From positions 3,100,001 to 3,164,000 of the forward strand of contig OZ244839.1 of NCBI GenBank assembly GCA_965220825.1: a DNA stretch of 64,000 bases, written 5' to 3'. Below the pieces are notes generated by a model. The model did no database searches. It had not been told where the DNA came from and was given only the letters and a program-made list of their open reading frames with translations. A program made the translations under genes and the position numbers. Positions 43,791 to 50,472 of the stretch are shown one piece after another; the first letter of the stretch is position 1; the number at the start of each line of letters is the position of its first letter. The DNA is from G965220825 sp965220825 (lineage in GTDB: Bacteria; Pseudomonadota; Alphaproteobacteria; UBA828).

Positions 43791-44930
43791 TCAGGGGGAG
43801 AGCAGGCGGCGGGCGATGACGAGGCGCATGATCTCGTTGGTGCCTTCGAGGATCTGGTGCACCCTGAGGTCCCGCAGGTGCCTCTCGACAGGGAAGTCCA
43901 TGAGGTACCCGTAGCCGCCCAGAAGCTGCAGCGCCTGGTTGCAGACGTCGAAGCCCGCATCGGTGGCGAACCGCTTGGCCATGGCGGAGGCGAGCGTCCC
44001 GTCGGGTGCGCTCGCATCGAGCTTGGCCGCGGCGCGGTGGATCAGGCCGCGTGCGGCCTCCAGCGCCGTCGCCATGTCCGCGAGCTTGAACTGTATTGCC
44101 TGAAAGTCCGCGAGCGGGCGGCCGAACTGCTTGCGGGCGAGGATGTGCTCGCGCGCGAGCTCGAGGCTCGCCTGGGCGGCGCCCAACGAGCAGGCGCCGA
44201 TATTGATCCGCCCGCCGTCGAGGCCGGCCATGGCGATCTTGAAGCCCTGGCCCTCGGCGCCGATGCGGTTCGCCCTGGGCACGCGGCAATCGTCGAAGGT
44301 CACCATGGCGGTGGGCTGGCTGTGCCAGCCCAGCTTCTTCTCCTGGGCGCCGAAGCCGAGGCCGGGCGTGCCGTTCTCCACCACCAGGCAGGAGATGCCG
44401 TCGGGCCCCGCTTCGCCCGTCCGCACCATGCAGACATAGACGTCCGAACGGCCGGCGCCTGAGATGAAGGCCTTGGCGCCATTCAGCAGATAGTCCTCCC
44501 CGTCGCGGACGGCGGCGGTGCGGAGGGAGGCCGCGTCCGAGCCCGAACCGGGCTCCGTCAGGCAATAGCTCGCGAAATGCTCCATGCTCGCGAGGCGTGG
44601 CAGCCAGCGCCGGCGCTGCTCGGGGCTCCCGAAGGCGTCGATCATCCAGGACGCCATATTGTGGATCGAGATATAGGCGGCGGTGGAGGCACAGGCCCGC
44701 GCAAGCCCCTCGAAGATGAGCGCGGCGTCCAGACGGCCGAGGCCCGAGCCGCCCACATCCTCGCCCACATAGATGGCGCCGAAGCCGAGTGCCGCCGCCT
44801 TGCGCAAGGTCTCCGCGGGGAAGGTGCAGTCCCGGTCCCATGCGGGGGCATGGGGCGCCATTTCATTCTCGGCGAAGCTGCGTGCCAGCTCGGCGAACGC
44901 GTGTTGGTCGTCGGAGAGGGAGAAGTCCAT
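43791..44930 (-). CDS. Acyl-CoA dehydrogenase, probable isobutyryl-CoA dehydrogenase
   Basis: This FAD enzyme of 379 residues introduces the double bond into short branched acyl-CoA. Family motifs are CLTEPGSGSDAASL and GGYGYLMDFPVERHLRDLRV, with the catalytic glutamate in QILEGTNEIMRLVIAR at the C-terminus. The position before 3-hydroxyisobutyryl-CoA hydrolase and mmsB makes isobutyryl-CoA (from valine) the likely substrate. The crotonase-type hydratase step between is not encoded in the unit. The start is ATG 44930; the ribosome-binding site is weak. It lies 62 bases after trmB. Confidence 0.88.
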   Translation of the reverse strand: MDFSLSDDQHAFAELARSFAENEMAPHAPAWDRDCTFPAETLRKAAALGFGAIYVGEDVGGSGLGRLDAALIFEGLARACASTAAYISIHNMASWMIDAFGSPEQRRRWLPRLASMEHFASYCLTEPGSGSDAASLRTAAVRDGEDYLLNGAKAFISGAGRSDVYVCMVRTGEAGPDGISCLVVENGTPGLGFGAQEKKLGWHSQPTAMVTFDDCRVPRANRIGAEGQGFKIAMAGLDGGRINIGACSLGAAQASLELAREHILARKQFGRPLADFQAIQFKLADMATALEAARGLIHRAAAKLDASAPDGTLASAMAKRFATDAGFDVCNQALQLLGGYGYLMDFPVERHLRDLRVHQILEGTNEIMRLVIARRLLSP

Positions 44931-44992
44931 GGCCGGAGTCTAAAGCTCTTGCGCGGCCCCTGAAATGCGGCCGAGGGGCGGGGCGCCCGGGC

Positions 44993-45688
44993 CTACCGCC
45001 TTGGCTTGCGGCGATAGCGGAGGAAAATAGGCGTCCGGCCCGCGTCGCGGGCCTTGCGTTCGTAGCGCGTCTCGGGCCAGTCGGCGGGCCGCGTGCGCCA
45101 ATCCTGCGCCGTTTCGGCGGTCCAGGCGAAGGCGTCGTTCGCGAGGACATGGCGGAGCGTCCAGCGGACATAGTCCGGCACGTCCGAGGCGATGCGGAAC
45201 TCGGCGTCGTCCTTGAGGACACGGGCGCATTCCGCGAGCGTCCCGGGGTCGATGAGGCGGCGTTTGTGGTGCCGCTTCTTGGGCCAGGGATCGGGAAACA
45301 GCATGAAGAGCCGGCCGATGCTGGCGTCGGGCAAACGCCGCATGAGCAGCAGCGCATCGTCCGGGAAAATTCGCACCCTCTCCCCGGTGCCGTCCGTCTC
45401 GATCTCCCGCAGCAGCCGCGAGACGCCCTGGATGAAGGGCTCGCAGCCGATCAGGCCCACCCCGGGGTTGGTCCGCGCCTGGAAGGCGAGATGCTCGCCG
45501 GCGCCGAAGCCGATCTCGAGCCAGAGATCGTCGACGGGACGGGGGAGGAGCCGCGCCGGGTCGAGCGCCTCGTCCGGGGCCTCGGGCAGTGCAAGACGGA
45601 GCGCCGGCAGCGCCCGCGCCAGTGTCGCGCGCTGAGCCGGGCGAAGCCGGCGGCGCCGACCGTGGACCCGGCGGCGCTGCGCTTCCAC
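44993..45688 (-). CDS. trmB: tRNA (guanine-46-N7)-methyltransferase
   Basis: The enzyme methylates G46 of tRNA with S-adenosylmethionine. The 231-residue protein has an arginine-rich N-terminus (HGRRRRLRPAQR), the SAM motif LEIGFGAGEH, and the family signature FPDPWPKKRHHKRRLI, ending with TRYERKARDAGRTPIF. The start is GTG 45688, 12 bases after the metK stop. The metK-trmB pair is common in alphaproteobacteria, usually directly downstream of lnt; here an accessory island separates them from it. Confidence 0.93.
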   Translation of the reverse strand: MEAQRRRVHGRRRRLRPAQRATLARALPALRLALPEAPDEALDPARLLPRPVDDLWLEIGFGAGEHLAFQARTNPGVGLIGCEPFIQGVSRLLREIETDGTGERVRIFPDDALLLMRRLPDASIGRLFMLFPDPWPKKRHHKRRLIDPGTLAECARVLKDDAEFRIASDVPDYVRWTLRHVLANDAFAWTAETAQDWRTRPADWPETRYERKARDAGRTPIFLRYRRKPRR

Positions 45689-45700
45689 GGGGCTCCGGTA

Positions 45701-46870
45701 TCAGGCGAGCGCCGCGCGCAGCGCGTCCGCGAGGTCCGTCTTCTCCCACGAGAAGCCGCCGTCGGCCTCGGGCGGGCGTCCGAAATGGCCGTAGGCGGCG
45801 GTGCGGGCGAAGATGGGCCGCGCGAGCCCGAGATGCAGCCCGATGCCGCGGGGCGTGAGGTCCATGGCGTCCCGCAGGGCCTTCGAGAGCCGGGTCTCGT
45901 CCACCTGGCCGGTGCCGTGGGTGTCGACATAGACCGCGAGCGGCTGGGCCACGCCGATGGCGTAGGCAAGCTGGATGGTACAGCGCTCGGCGAGGCCCGC
46001 GGCAACCACGTTCTTCGCCAGGTAGCGCGCGGCGTAGGATGCGGAACGATCCACCTTCGAAGGGTCCTTGCCGGAGAACGCGCCGCCGCCGTGGGGCGCC
46101 GCGCCGCCATAGGTGTCCACCACGATCTTGCGCCCCGTGAGGCCGGCGTCGCCGTCCGGCCCGCCGATCACGAAGCGGCCCGTGGGGTTCACATAGAAGG
46201 AGTCTTCGCCGCACATCCAGCCCTCGGGCAGGACGTCCACCACGTGGGGGCGCACGATTTCGCGCACATCGTCCTGGGAGAGCGTCTCCGAATGCTGGGT
46301 CGAGACCACTACCGACGTTGCGCGTACGGGCTTGCCGTCCTCATATTGCAGCGTGACCTGGCTCTTGGAATCGGGGCCGAGCCCCGGCTCCGCGCCGGAA
46401 TGGCGGGCCTCGGCGAGGGAGGCGAGGATCGCGTTGGCGTAGTGCAGCGGGGCCGGCATGAGGGCTTCGGTCTCCCGGCAGGCATAGCCGAACATGATGC
46501 CCTGATCGCCCGCGCCCTGGTCCTTGTTGCCGGATTCGTCCACCCCCATGGCGATGTCCGTGGACTGGGCGTGGACATGGACGGTCACGTCGGCCGTCGC
46601 CCAGTGGAAGCGCTCCTGCTCGTAGCCGATCTGGCGAATGCAGGCGCGCGCCACCTCTTCCAGCATGTCGTGGGTGACGGATTCGGGCCCCCGCACCTCG
46701 CCGGCCATCACCACGCGGTTGGTGGTGACCAATGTCTCGCAGCCGACGCGCGAGCCCGGATCGCGCGCCAGGTAGGTGTCCACCACGGCGTCGGAAATCC
46801 GATCGCAGATCTTGTCAGGATGCCCTTCGGAGACGGATTCGCTGGTAAAGAGATAGCTGTTTCGAGCCAC
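45701..46870 (-). CDS. metK: S-adenosylmethionine synthetase
   Basis: The enzyme makes S-adenosylmethionine from methionine and ATP. The 389-residue protein has SVSEGHPDKICDRISDAVVD, the GAGDQGIMFGYA hexapeptide region, and GGGAFSGKDPSKVDRSASYA. It starts at GTG 46870, whose second codon gives the usual ARNSYLFTSES beginning; the longer ATG-started frame at 46951 covers the leader and is unlikely. A possible promoter and a GC-rich hairpin lie in the leader. The island 46871-50472 separates it from lnt. Confidence 0.94.
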   Translation of the reverse strand: MARNSYLFTSESVSEGHPDKICDRISDAVVDTYLARDPGSRVGCETLVTTNRVVMAGEVRGPESVTHDMLEEVARACIRQIGYEQERFHWATADVTVHVHAQSTDIAMGVDESGNKDQGAGDQGIMFGYACRETEALMPAPLHYANAILASLAEARHSGAEPGLGPDSKSQVTLQYEDGKPVRATSVVVSTQHSETLSQDDVREIVRPHVVDVLPEGWMCGEDSFYVNPTGRFVIGGPDGDAGLTGRKIVVDTYGGAAPHGGGAFSGKDPSKVDRSASYAARYLAKNVVAAGLAERCTIQLAYAIGVAQPLAVYVDTHGTGQVDETRLSKALRDAMDLTPRGIGLHLGLARPIFARTAAYGHFGRPPEADGGFSWEKTDLADALRAALA

Positions 46871-46900
46871 GGCGATTTCCCAGATTGTCCGATTTTGCAA

Positions 46901-46958
46901 CGGCCTGCCGGCAGCGTGCAGGCCCGGCGGTTGTGGCAGCGATCGCCCCACGGGTCAA
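46901..46958 (-). promoter_or_regulatory. metK leader: possible promoter and GC-rich hairpin
   Basis: On the minus strand TTGACC (46958-46953) is followed after 17 bases by CACAAC (46935-46930), a good -35 with a poor -10. Downstream, CGGGCCTGC (46926-46918) can pair with GCAGGCCG (46908-46901) with one bulged base. The GTG start of metK lies about 30 bases further. metK leaders often hold SAM-sensing RNAs, but no known class could be matched here. Confidence 0.3.
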
Positions 46959-47015
46959 GGGCGCACGCGGGGAGGGTGGAGCGAGCGTCGGGCGCGCGGC
47001 TTGTGGGGAAGTGGT

Positions 47016-47192
47016 CAGGCGCTTGTAGCGGGCGGTATTGTCATTGCGGACAAGGCGCTCCTCCTGGACGCACAGAATGTCGTCGAGCGCGCCGGCGAAG
47101 GGGACGAAGGCTTTGCCTTCGGCCGCGTCGATCCCGGTAATGCCGGCGGGCCGGAGTTCCTGCGGCAGACGCTTCTGCAAGGTGGCAAGCAT
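47016..47192 (-). pseudogene. ISNCY-type transposase relic (C-terminal fragment)
   Basis: The 59-codon fragment reads MLATLQKRLPQELRPAGITG and then AFVPFAGALDDILCVQEERL to NDNTARYKRL. This resembles the C-terminal domain of ISNCY-type transposases, in which LDDILCxQEERxVxNDNTVRY is typical. About 20-30 residues that normally separate the two blocks are missing, there is no catalytic domain, and the frame loses similarity after YKRL. It is a decayed element inside the metK-lnt island. Confidence 0.6.
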
Positions 47193-47217
47193 GCGCTCGG
47201 ACCGCCACCAGGGCTCG

Positions 47218-47337
47218 CGAAGCGGCGTCTTTTTTTGGTGCGCGGGTCTCCAGGCCCGCATGTTCTGTTGCCACCGCTGGTGACGGGCCTTCGGCCCGTT
47301 GCGGGCCTGGAGACCCGCGCATCGAAGCGGTGTCTTT
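47218..47337. repeat. Palindromic repeat, copy 2, with nested hairpin and flanking direct repeats
   Basis: A perfect 21-base inverted repeat pairs 47240-47260 (core TCTCCAGGCCCGCA) with 47300-47320. Inside the loop is a second perfect hairpin, ACGGGCC-TTC-GGCCCGT (47283-47299). The whole is flanked by near-identical direct repeats CGAAGCGGCGTCTTT (47218-47232) and CGAAGCGGTGTCTTT (47323-47337). The right arm and its extension also occur at 11342-11366. The arrangement recalls REP/BIME elements or a miniature transposable element. Confidence 0.75.
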
Positions 47338-47481
47338 CCGAAGGGTGCGACCGTAAACCTCCTTGGCTTGGAGGCCTTCCAAACCCGGACAGATCACTTG
47401 ATATATGGACCGGACGCATCACCTGATTACCAACACCTTACCGATACCGACAGAAGTGCGGCTTGGGGGTTGCGCTCAGGT

Positions 47482-47525
47482 GCTCCTCCTGAGATGCTAT
47501 CAAAACGATAGCGCTCAGGAGGAGC
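47482..47525 (+). promoter_or_regulatory. 44-base palindrome that encloses the antitoxin ribosome-binding site
   Basis: GCTCCTCCTGAG (47482-47493) pairs perfectly with CTCAGGAGGAGC (47514-47525); after a small internal bulge GCTATC (47496-47501) pairs with GATAGC (47507-47512) around the loop AAAAC. The AGGAGG Shine-Dalgarno sequence of the antitoxin gene (47518-47523) is wholly inside the outer stem, four to six bases before its ATG at 47530. As DNA it could be the operator for the VapBC complex; as RNA it would hide the ribosome-binding site. Confidence 0.65.
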
Positions 47526-47529
47526 CCGC

Positions 47530-47778
47530 ATGGCAACGATCAATGTCAGGCTGCTCGCGGACGATGTGGTACGCGACCTGAAGGGCCGGGCGGCGCGCAA
47601 CAATCGATCGCTCGAGGGCGAGGTGCGTCACATTCTCGCCGACGCAGTGAAGGACGATTTGCCTGCCAAGCGAGCCGCCTTTCTCGCCCGAACGGCCGAG
47701 CTGCGCAGCGCGTCAGAGGGGCGCCCCCAGACTCCGGCCGCGCTGCTGATCCGCGAAGACCGCGATCACGGACACTGA
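47530..47778 (+). CDS. Antitoxin of a VapBC/FitAB-type module (ribbon-helix-helix)
   Basis: The 82-residue protein begins MATINVRLLADDVVRDLKGR and continues RAARNNRSLEGEVRHILADA, the FitA/Arc-like ribbon-helix-helix pattern used both for dimeric DNA binding and, through its C-terminal tail, for inhibiting the PIN toxin. It starts at ATG 47530, within reach of the Shine-Dalgarno site in the preceding palindrome. The toxin gene follows after six bases. By family knowledge the antitoxin, alone or with toxin, represses its own promoter, and the palindrome is the obvious operator candidate. Confidence 0.82.
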   Translation: MATINVRLLADDVVRDLKGRAARNNRSLEGEVRHILADAVKDDLPAKRAAFLARTAELRSASEGRPQTPAALLIREDRDHGH

Positions 47779-47784
47779 TCGGCC

Positions 47785-48210
47785 GTGGCTCTGGTGGTCG
47801 ACGCGAGCGTCGCGGTCAAATGGCTCGTCGTCGAGGAGGATTCGGCCGGCGCGCGCGGACTCCTCGACGGCGAGGAACTCCATGCGCCCTGGCTGCTTGC
47901 TTCCGAAGTAGCGAACGCGATTTGGCGCAAGGTCCGGCTCGATCAAGTCGAGCGCGGCGCGGCCGGCCGGTTGCTCGCCACCATGTCCGACATGCCGGTC
48001 CGTTGGCACGCGGACGAGACCATCTGCGCCGATGCCACCCGGCTCGCCATGGCGTATGACCGACCGGTCTACGACATGATGTATGTCGCATTGGCGCAAC
48101 GCATCGGCGGCCGCGTCGTAACGGCCGACCAGCGCCTCGTGAACGCTCTTTCGGCGACCGATCATGGCGACCTCGTCTTGCTCTTGACCGGCACGACGGA
48201 CGACGGATAG
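47785..48210 (+). CDS. vapC: VapC-type PIN-domain toxin ribonuclease
   Basis: The 141-residue PIN protein is predicted to cleave RNA, often tRNA, when freed from antitoxin. All four conserved acids are present: D6 (LVVDASVAVKW), E41 (LLASEVANAIW), D97 (RPVYDMMYVALA) and D115 (VVTADQRLVNAL). The catalytic site therefore looks intact. The start is GTG 47785, six bases after the antitoxin stop. The pair lies in the metK-lnt island. Confidence 0.85.
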   Translation: MALVVDASVAVKWLVVEEDSAGARGLLDGEELHAPWLLASEVANAIWRKVRLDQVERGAAGRLLATMSDMPVRWHADETICADATRLAMAYDRPVYDMMYVALAQRIGGRVVTADQRLVNALSATDHGDLVLLLTGTTDDG

Positions 48211-48526
48211 CAGCCCGGCGCGACAGTAGCCGCGGGCTTCTGCCGGACCCGAAGGCGCGCCGTCGGACACCACCGGCAGCCCAAGCCTGCGTCCGGTCGC
48301 ACCCTTGATCGGCAGGCCAGTCCGAGCGACGTTGGAATGGGGGACTATCGCCCGCAAGTGCCGGTGATCGACGACGGCAGAAACATGGATATCGGATTGT
48401 GAGCGGAGACTGTCGGCGGCGTCCTCTTCGCACGCCTGGATGATCGCCGTCATGCAACGCCGGCGGTGGGTTTCCTCAATGGGCCAGAATGAGCCGAAAT
48501 CAGCCAGAATGAGCCAATGCCATGTT
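48211..48526. other. Island spacer without a supportable gene; contains a 13-base direct repeat
   Basis: A minus-strand frame through this stretch (for example TGLPIKGATGRRLGLPVVSD) looks protein-like but extends antisense into vapC and has no recognised family; it may be a transposase remnant. At 48483-48495 and 48503-48515 GCCAGAATGAGCC is repeated exactly with a 20-base period, about two helical turns, as in protein-binding repeats at ends of IS21-type elements. No confident annotation is possible. Confidence 0.35.
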
Positions 48527-48725
48527 CTACAGAAGCTTCCAACGTGCTCCCCTGCCCACCCCAGCGCACTCCACCAGTCCCTTGGCCTTCAGAGTGGCGA
48601 GGTCTTCCCATAGTTGCCACTGGCTAACCCGCTGACCGTCCTCTGCAACGCCGAACAGCACTGTCGCCGCAACCTCACAGGACGTCCCAGTGGTGGCCCG
48701 GACCGGGTTCAGGCGATAACACCAT
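48527..48725 (-). pseudogene. Small winged-helix-like frame coupled to the AbiEii stop, frameshifted
   Basis: Directly after the AbiEii stop codon there is a TAATG overlap whose ATG (48725) opens MVLSPEPGPGHHWDVL and then stops. One base away the neighbouring frame continues EVAATVLFGVAEDGQRVSQW and LWEDLATLKAKGLVECAGVG, ending at TAG 48527. The second part looks like a winged-helix DNA-binding tail. A single extra base near 48675 would reconcile the two, so this is probably a broken small gene. The family is not recognised with certainty. Confidence 0.4.
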
Positions 48726-49748
48726 TATACAGTTGCCCCGTTGGCGCGCGCCTCGATTGCCGCGCACCGCTCCATCAGCGCGTCGAATGGCTCGTTTTCG
48801 TCGAGCAGCATGCCGCCGGCCAGCATAGTGGCGTAGTCCTCGGCGAGTAACGCGCGCGCGGCGCCAGACGGAACAAGTTCCAGTTCGCCGGAGACCGCGG
48901 CTTCATAGTCGATCCGGCTACCCTGGGCGTCGTTCTCGACAAAGAAAATCGCCTTGTGGCGCGCAACTGAGAGCGCAAGCGCCCGGTCGGCCAGGGCGTT
49001 CGCTGCGATGCCCGTCCCGTCCAGACATGCGAGATCGTGCCAGTGTCTGGACTGGCGCTCGCCGCGGCGGCGTTCCCGTCGGCAGAAGATCATGTGCGGC
49101 AGTCGCCTTCTCCCAGAATGTCCGTTCCGCCAGCATGACGGTGGGGTACGCCTCGGGGAACGTCAGATCAGGAAGAGAGGCCGCGGCATCGCACATAACG
49201 GGCCGCTTCACGTGGGGTTCGCCGGTCGACCGGGCACCGAACTCGACGATGACCTTGGGGCGAACGAAACCGGTTTCCTCGAACAGCGGCTCGTACGCGA
49301 CATAGAGCCGATCCGCATCCGCGCTTACCCGTGCTGTGAAGCCGGCGCGGGAGAGACCCTTCGCGACGATGGAGCAGGCCTCGTCCCGGACCCATTCGGC
49401 GAGACGGGCGCGAATGGCGCGCGTCCATCGCTTCTCCTGGCTGCGCGTGGGCGGAAGCGCCTCGTCGCCCGCACCGAAAACCAGATCCGGCGCGAAGGCG
49501 CGTATGTCGTAGGTGACGTCGACATCTTCGGAAAACCGACGGATCGCGTGCCACACCTTCGAGAGCGAGGTGCCGCCCTTGAAGGTCAGGTGCTCGGCGA
49601 ACGGAGCATCGAACAGAACACCGAGTGTGGCCACGACCCAGACATCCTTCTCGAGTAGATGCGCGCGGTGCGTTTCTTCTTCCTGAGCGACTCTCAAGGC
49701 ATGGCGGCGGTCGCCAACGGACATGCGCTGGAACGGCGTCTCAGCCAT
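48725..49748 (-). pseudogene. AbiEii-family nucleotidyltransferase toxin, interrupted by a frameshift
   Basis: The first frame (ATG 49748) encodes the nucleotidyltransferase core: HLTFKGGTSLSKVWHAIRRF, with the GGTSLS motif, then FSEDVDVTYDI carrying the metal-binding acids, then AERTFWEKATA. In intact relatives WEKAT is followed by a basic segment and a helical C-terminal domain. Here those (FCRRERRRGERQSRHWHDLA to NGATV) lie in another frame that stops at TAA 48725. Reading past one extra base near 49097 joins them into about 343 residues. The toxin is therefore probably inactive, unless this is a sequencing error or recoding. Confidence 0.7.
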
Positions 49749-50337
49749 GCGCAAGGCGAGCGCTCAGCGGCTCGGCCATCCAGATAGGCATGATGGCACG
49801 GGCGGCCGCGAGCTCTTCCCGTTCCGTTTCGGTGAGTGTCGGGAGGACTGCTTCGAGGCTGTCCTCGACCTCCGCGGGGCCGAGCCAGGCCAGGGCGCGG
49901 ATGACCTGGCCCGCCTTGCTGTGTGGCGCCGCCAGTTGCCAGCGTGGTGCATGACGGAGCTCCACGACGGACGAGCCGAAGTGCAGCTTTCGGCTGGGGC
50001 CGGAGGTGAGATAGATCATGCGAACGGGATTCTGCATGGTCAGACCGAGGCAGTTGGCTGCACCGCCCCCACACGGCACGATGGTTTCGCCCCACATCTT
50101 TGACAGTGCGGCGATTGCCTTGGTCGTGCGTGGCGCACACTGCCCGAACCGGGTCTGGATCGGGCGCATGTAGACGCCCTGGCAGATGCGCATGAGATGG
50201 CCCGAACGGGCAAGGCGCGACAACGCCTGATCGACCGCAGCGCGCTTGCCGAGGTGCAGGAGGGCGGCGGGACATAGCGGCGTCGCCTCCGGAAGGGTTT
50301 CGGCATGCTCCATGATGCGCTTGGGAAGTCCACGCAT
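49741..50337 (-). CDS. AbiEi-type antitoxin/regulator
   Basis: The 198-residue protein has the layout of AbiEi antitoxins (DUF6088-like). An N-terminal winged helix (VDQALSRLARSGHLMRICQG and VYMRP) for promoter binding is followed by a C-terminal antitoxin domain with VPCGGGAANCLGLT and VRMIYLTSGPSRKLHFG. In characterised AbiE systems it represses its own operon through inverted repeats. It is the first gene and overlaps the toxin start by eight bases. A possible minus-strand promoter is TTGAAT (50394-50389), then 17 bases, then CAGATT (50371-50366). The frame is intact even though the toxin is broken. Confidence 0.75.
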   Translation of the reverse strand: MRGLPKRIMEHAETLPEATPLCPAALLHLGKRAAVDQALSRLARSGHLMRICQGVYMRPIQTRFGQCAPRTTKAIAALSKMWGETIVPCGGGAANCLGLTMQNPVRMIYLTSGPSRKLHFGSSVVELRHAPRWQLAAPHSKAGQVIRALAWLGPAEVEDSLEAVLPTLTETEREELAAARAIMPIWMAEPLSARLAHG

Positions 50338-50472
50338 GGTTGCATCTCAACGTCGGTTCGTCAGAAATCTGATGCGTAGACTACCTCGATTCAAGCCCTC
50401 ACGGAAGGCAATTCCCGCCTCGTATGCGTGGCTGTGGGCGATGTATCGCGCGCGGCGGCCGTGCCGGGATTG

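Noticed and set aside
46890..46945. SAM/SAH riboswitch before metK
   Set aside because: Only a CACAAC hexamer matches the known consensus; the rest of the conserved core and the pseudoknot partner over the ribosome-binding site are not found.
47713..48453. A 246-codon minus-strand frame over vapC
   Set aside because: Most of it is antisense to the intact PIN toxin gene; only its first third lies in free sequence and has no recognised family.
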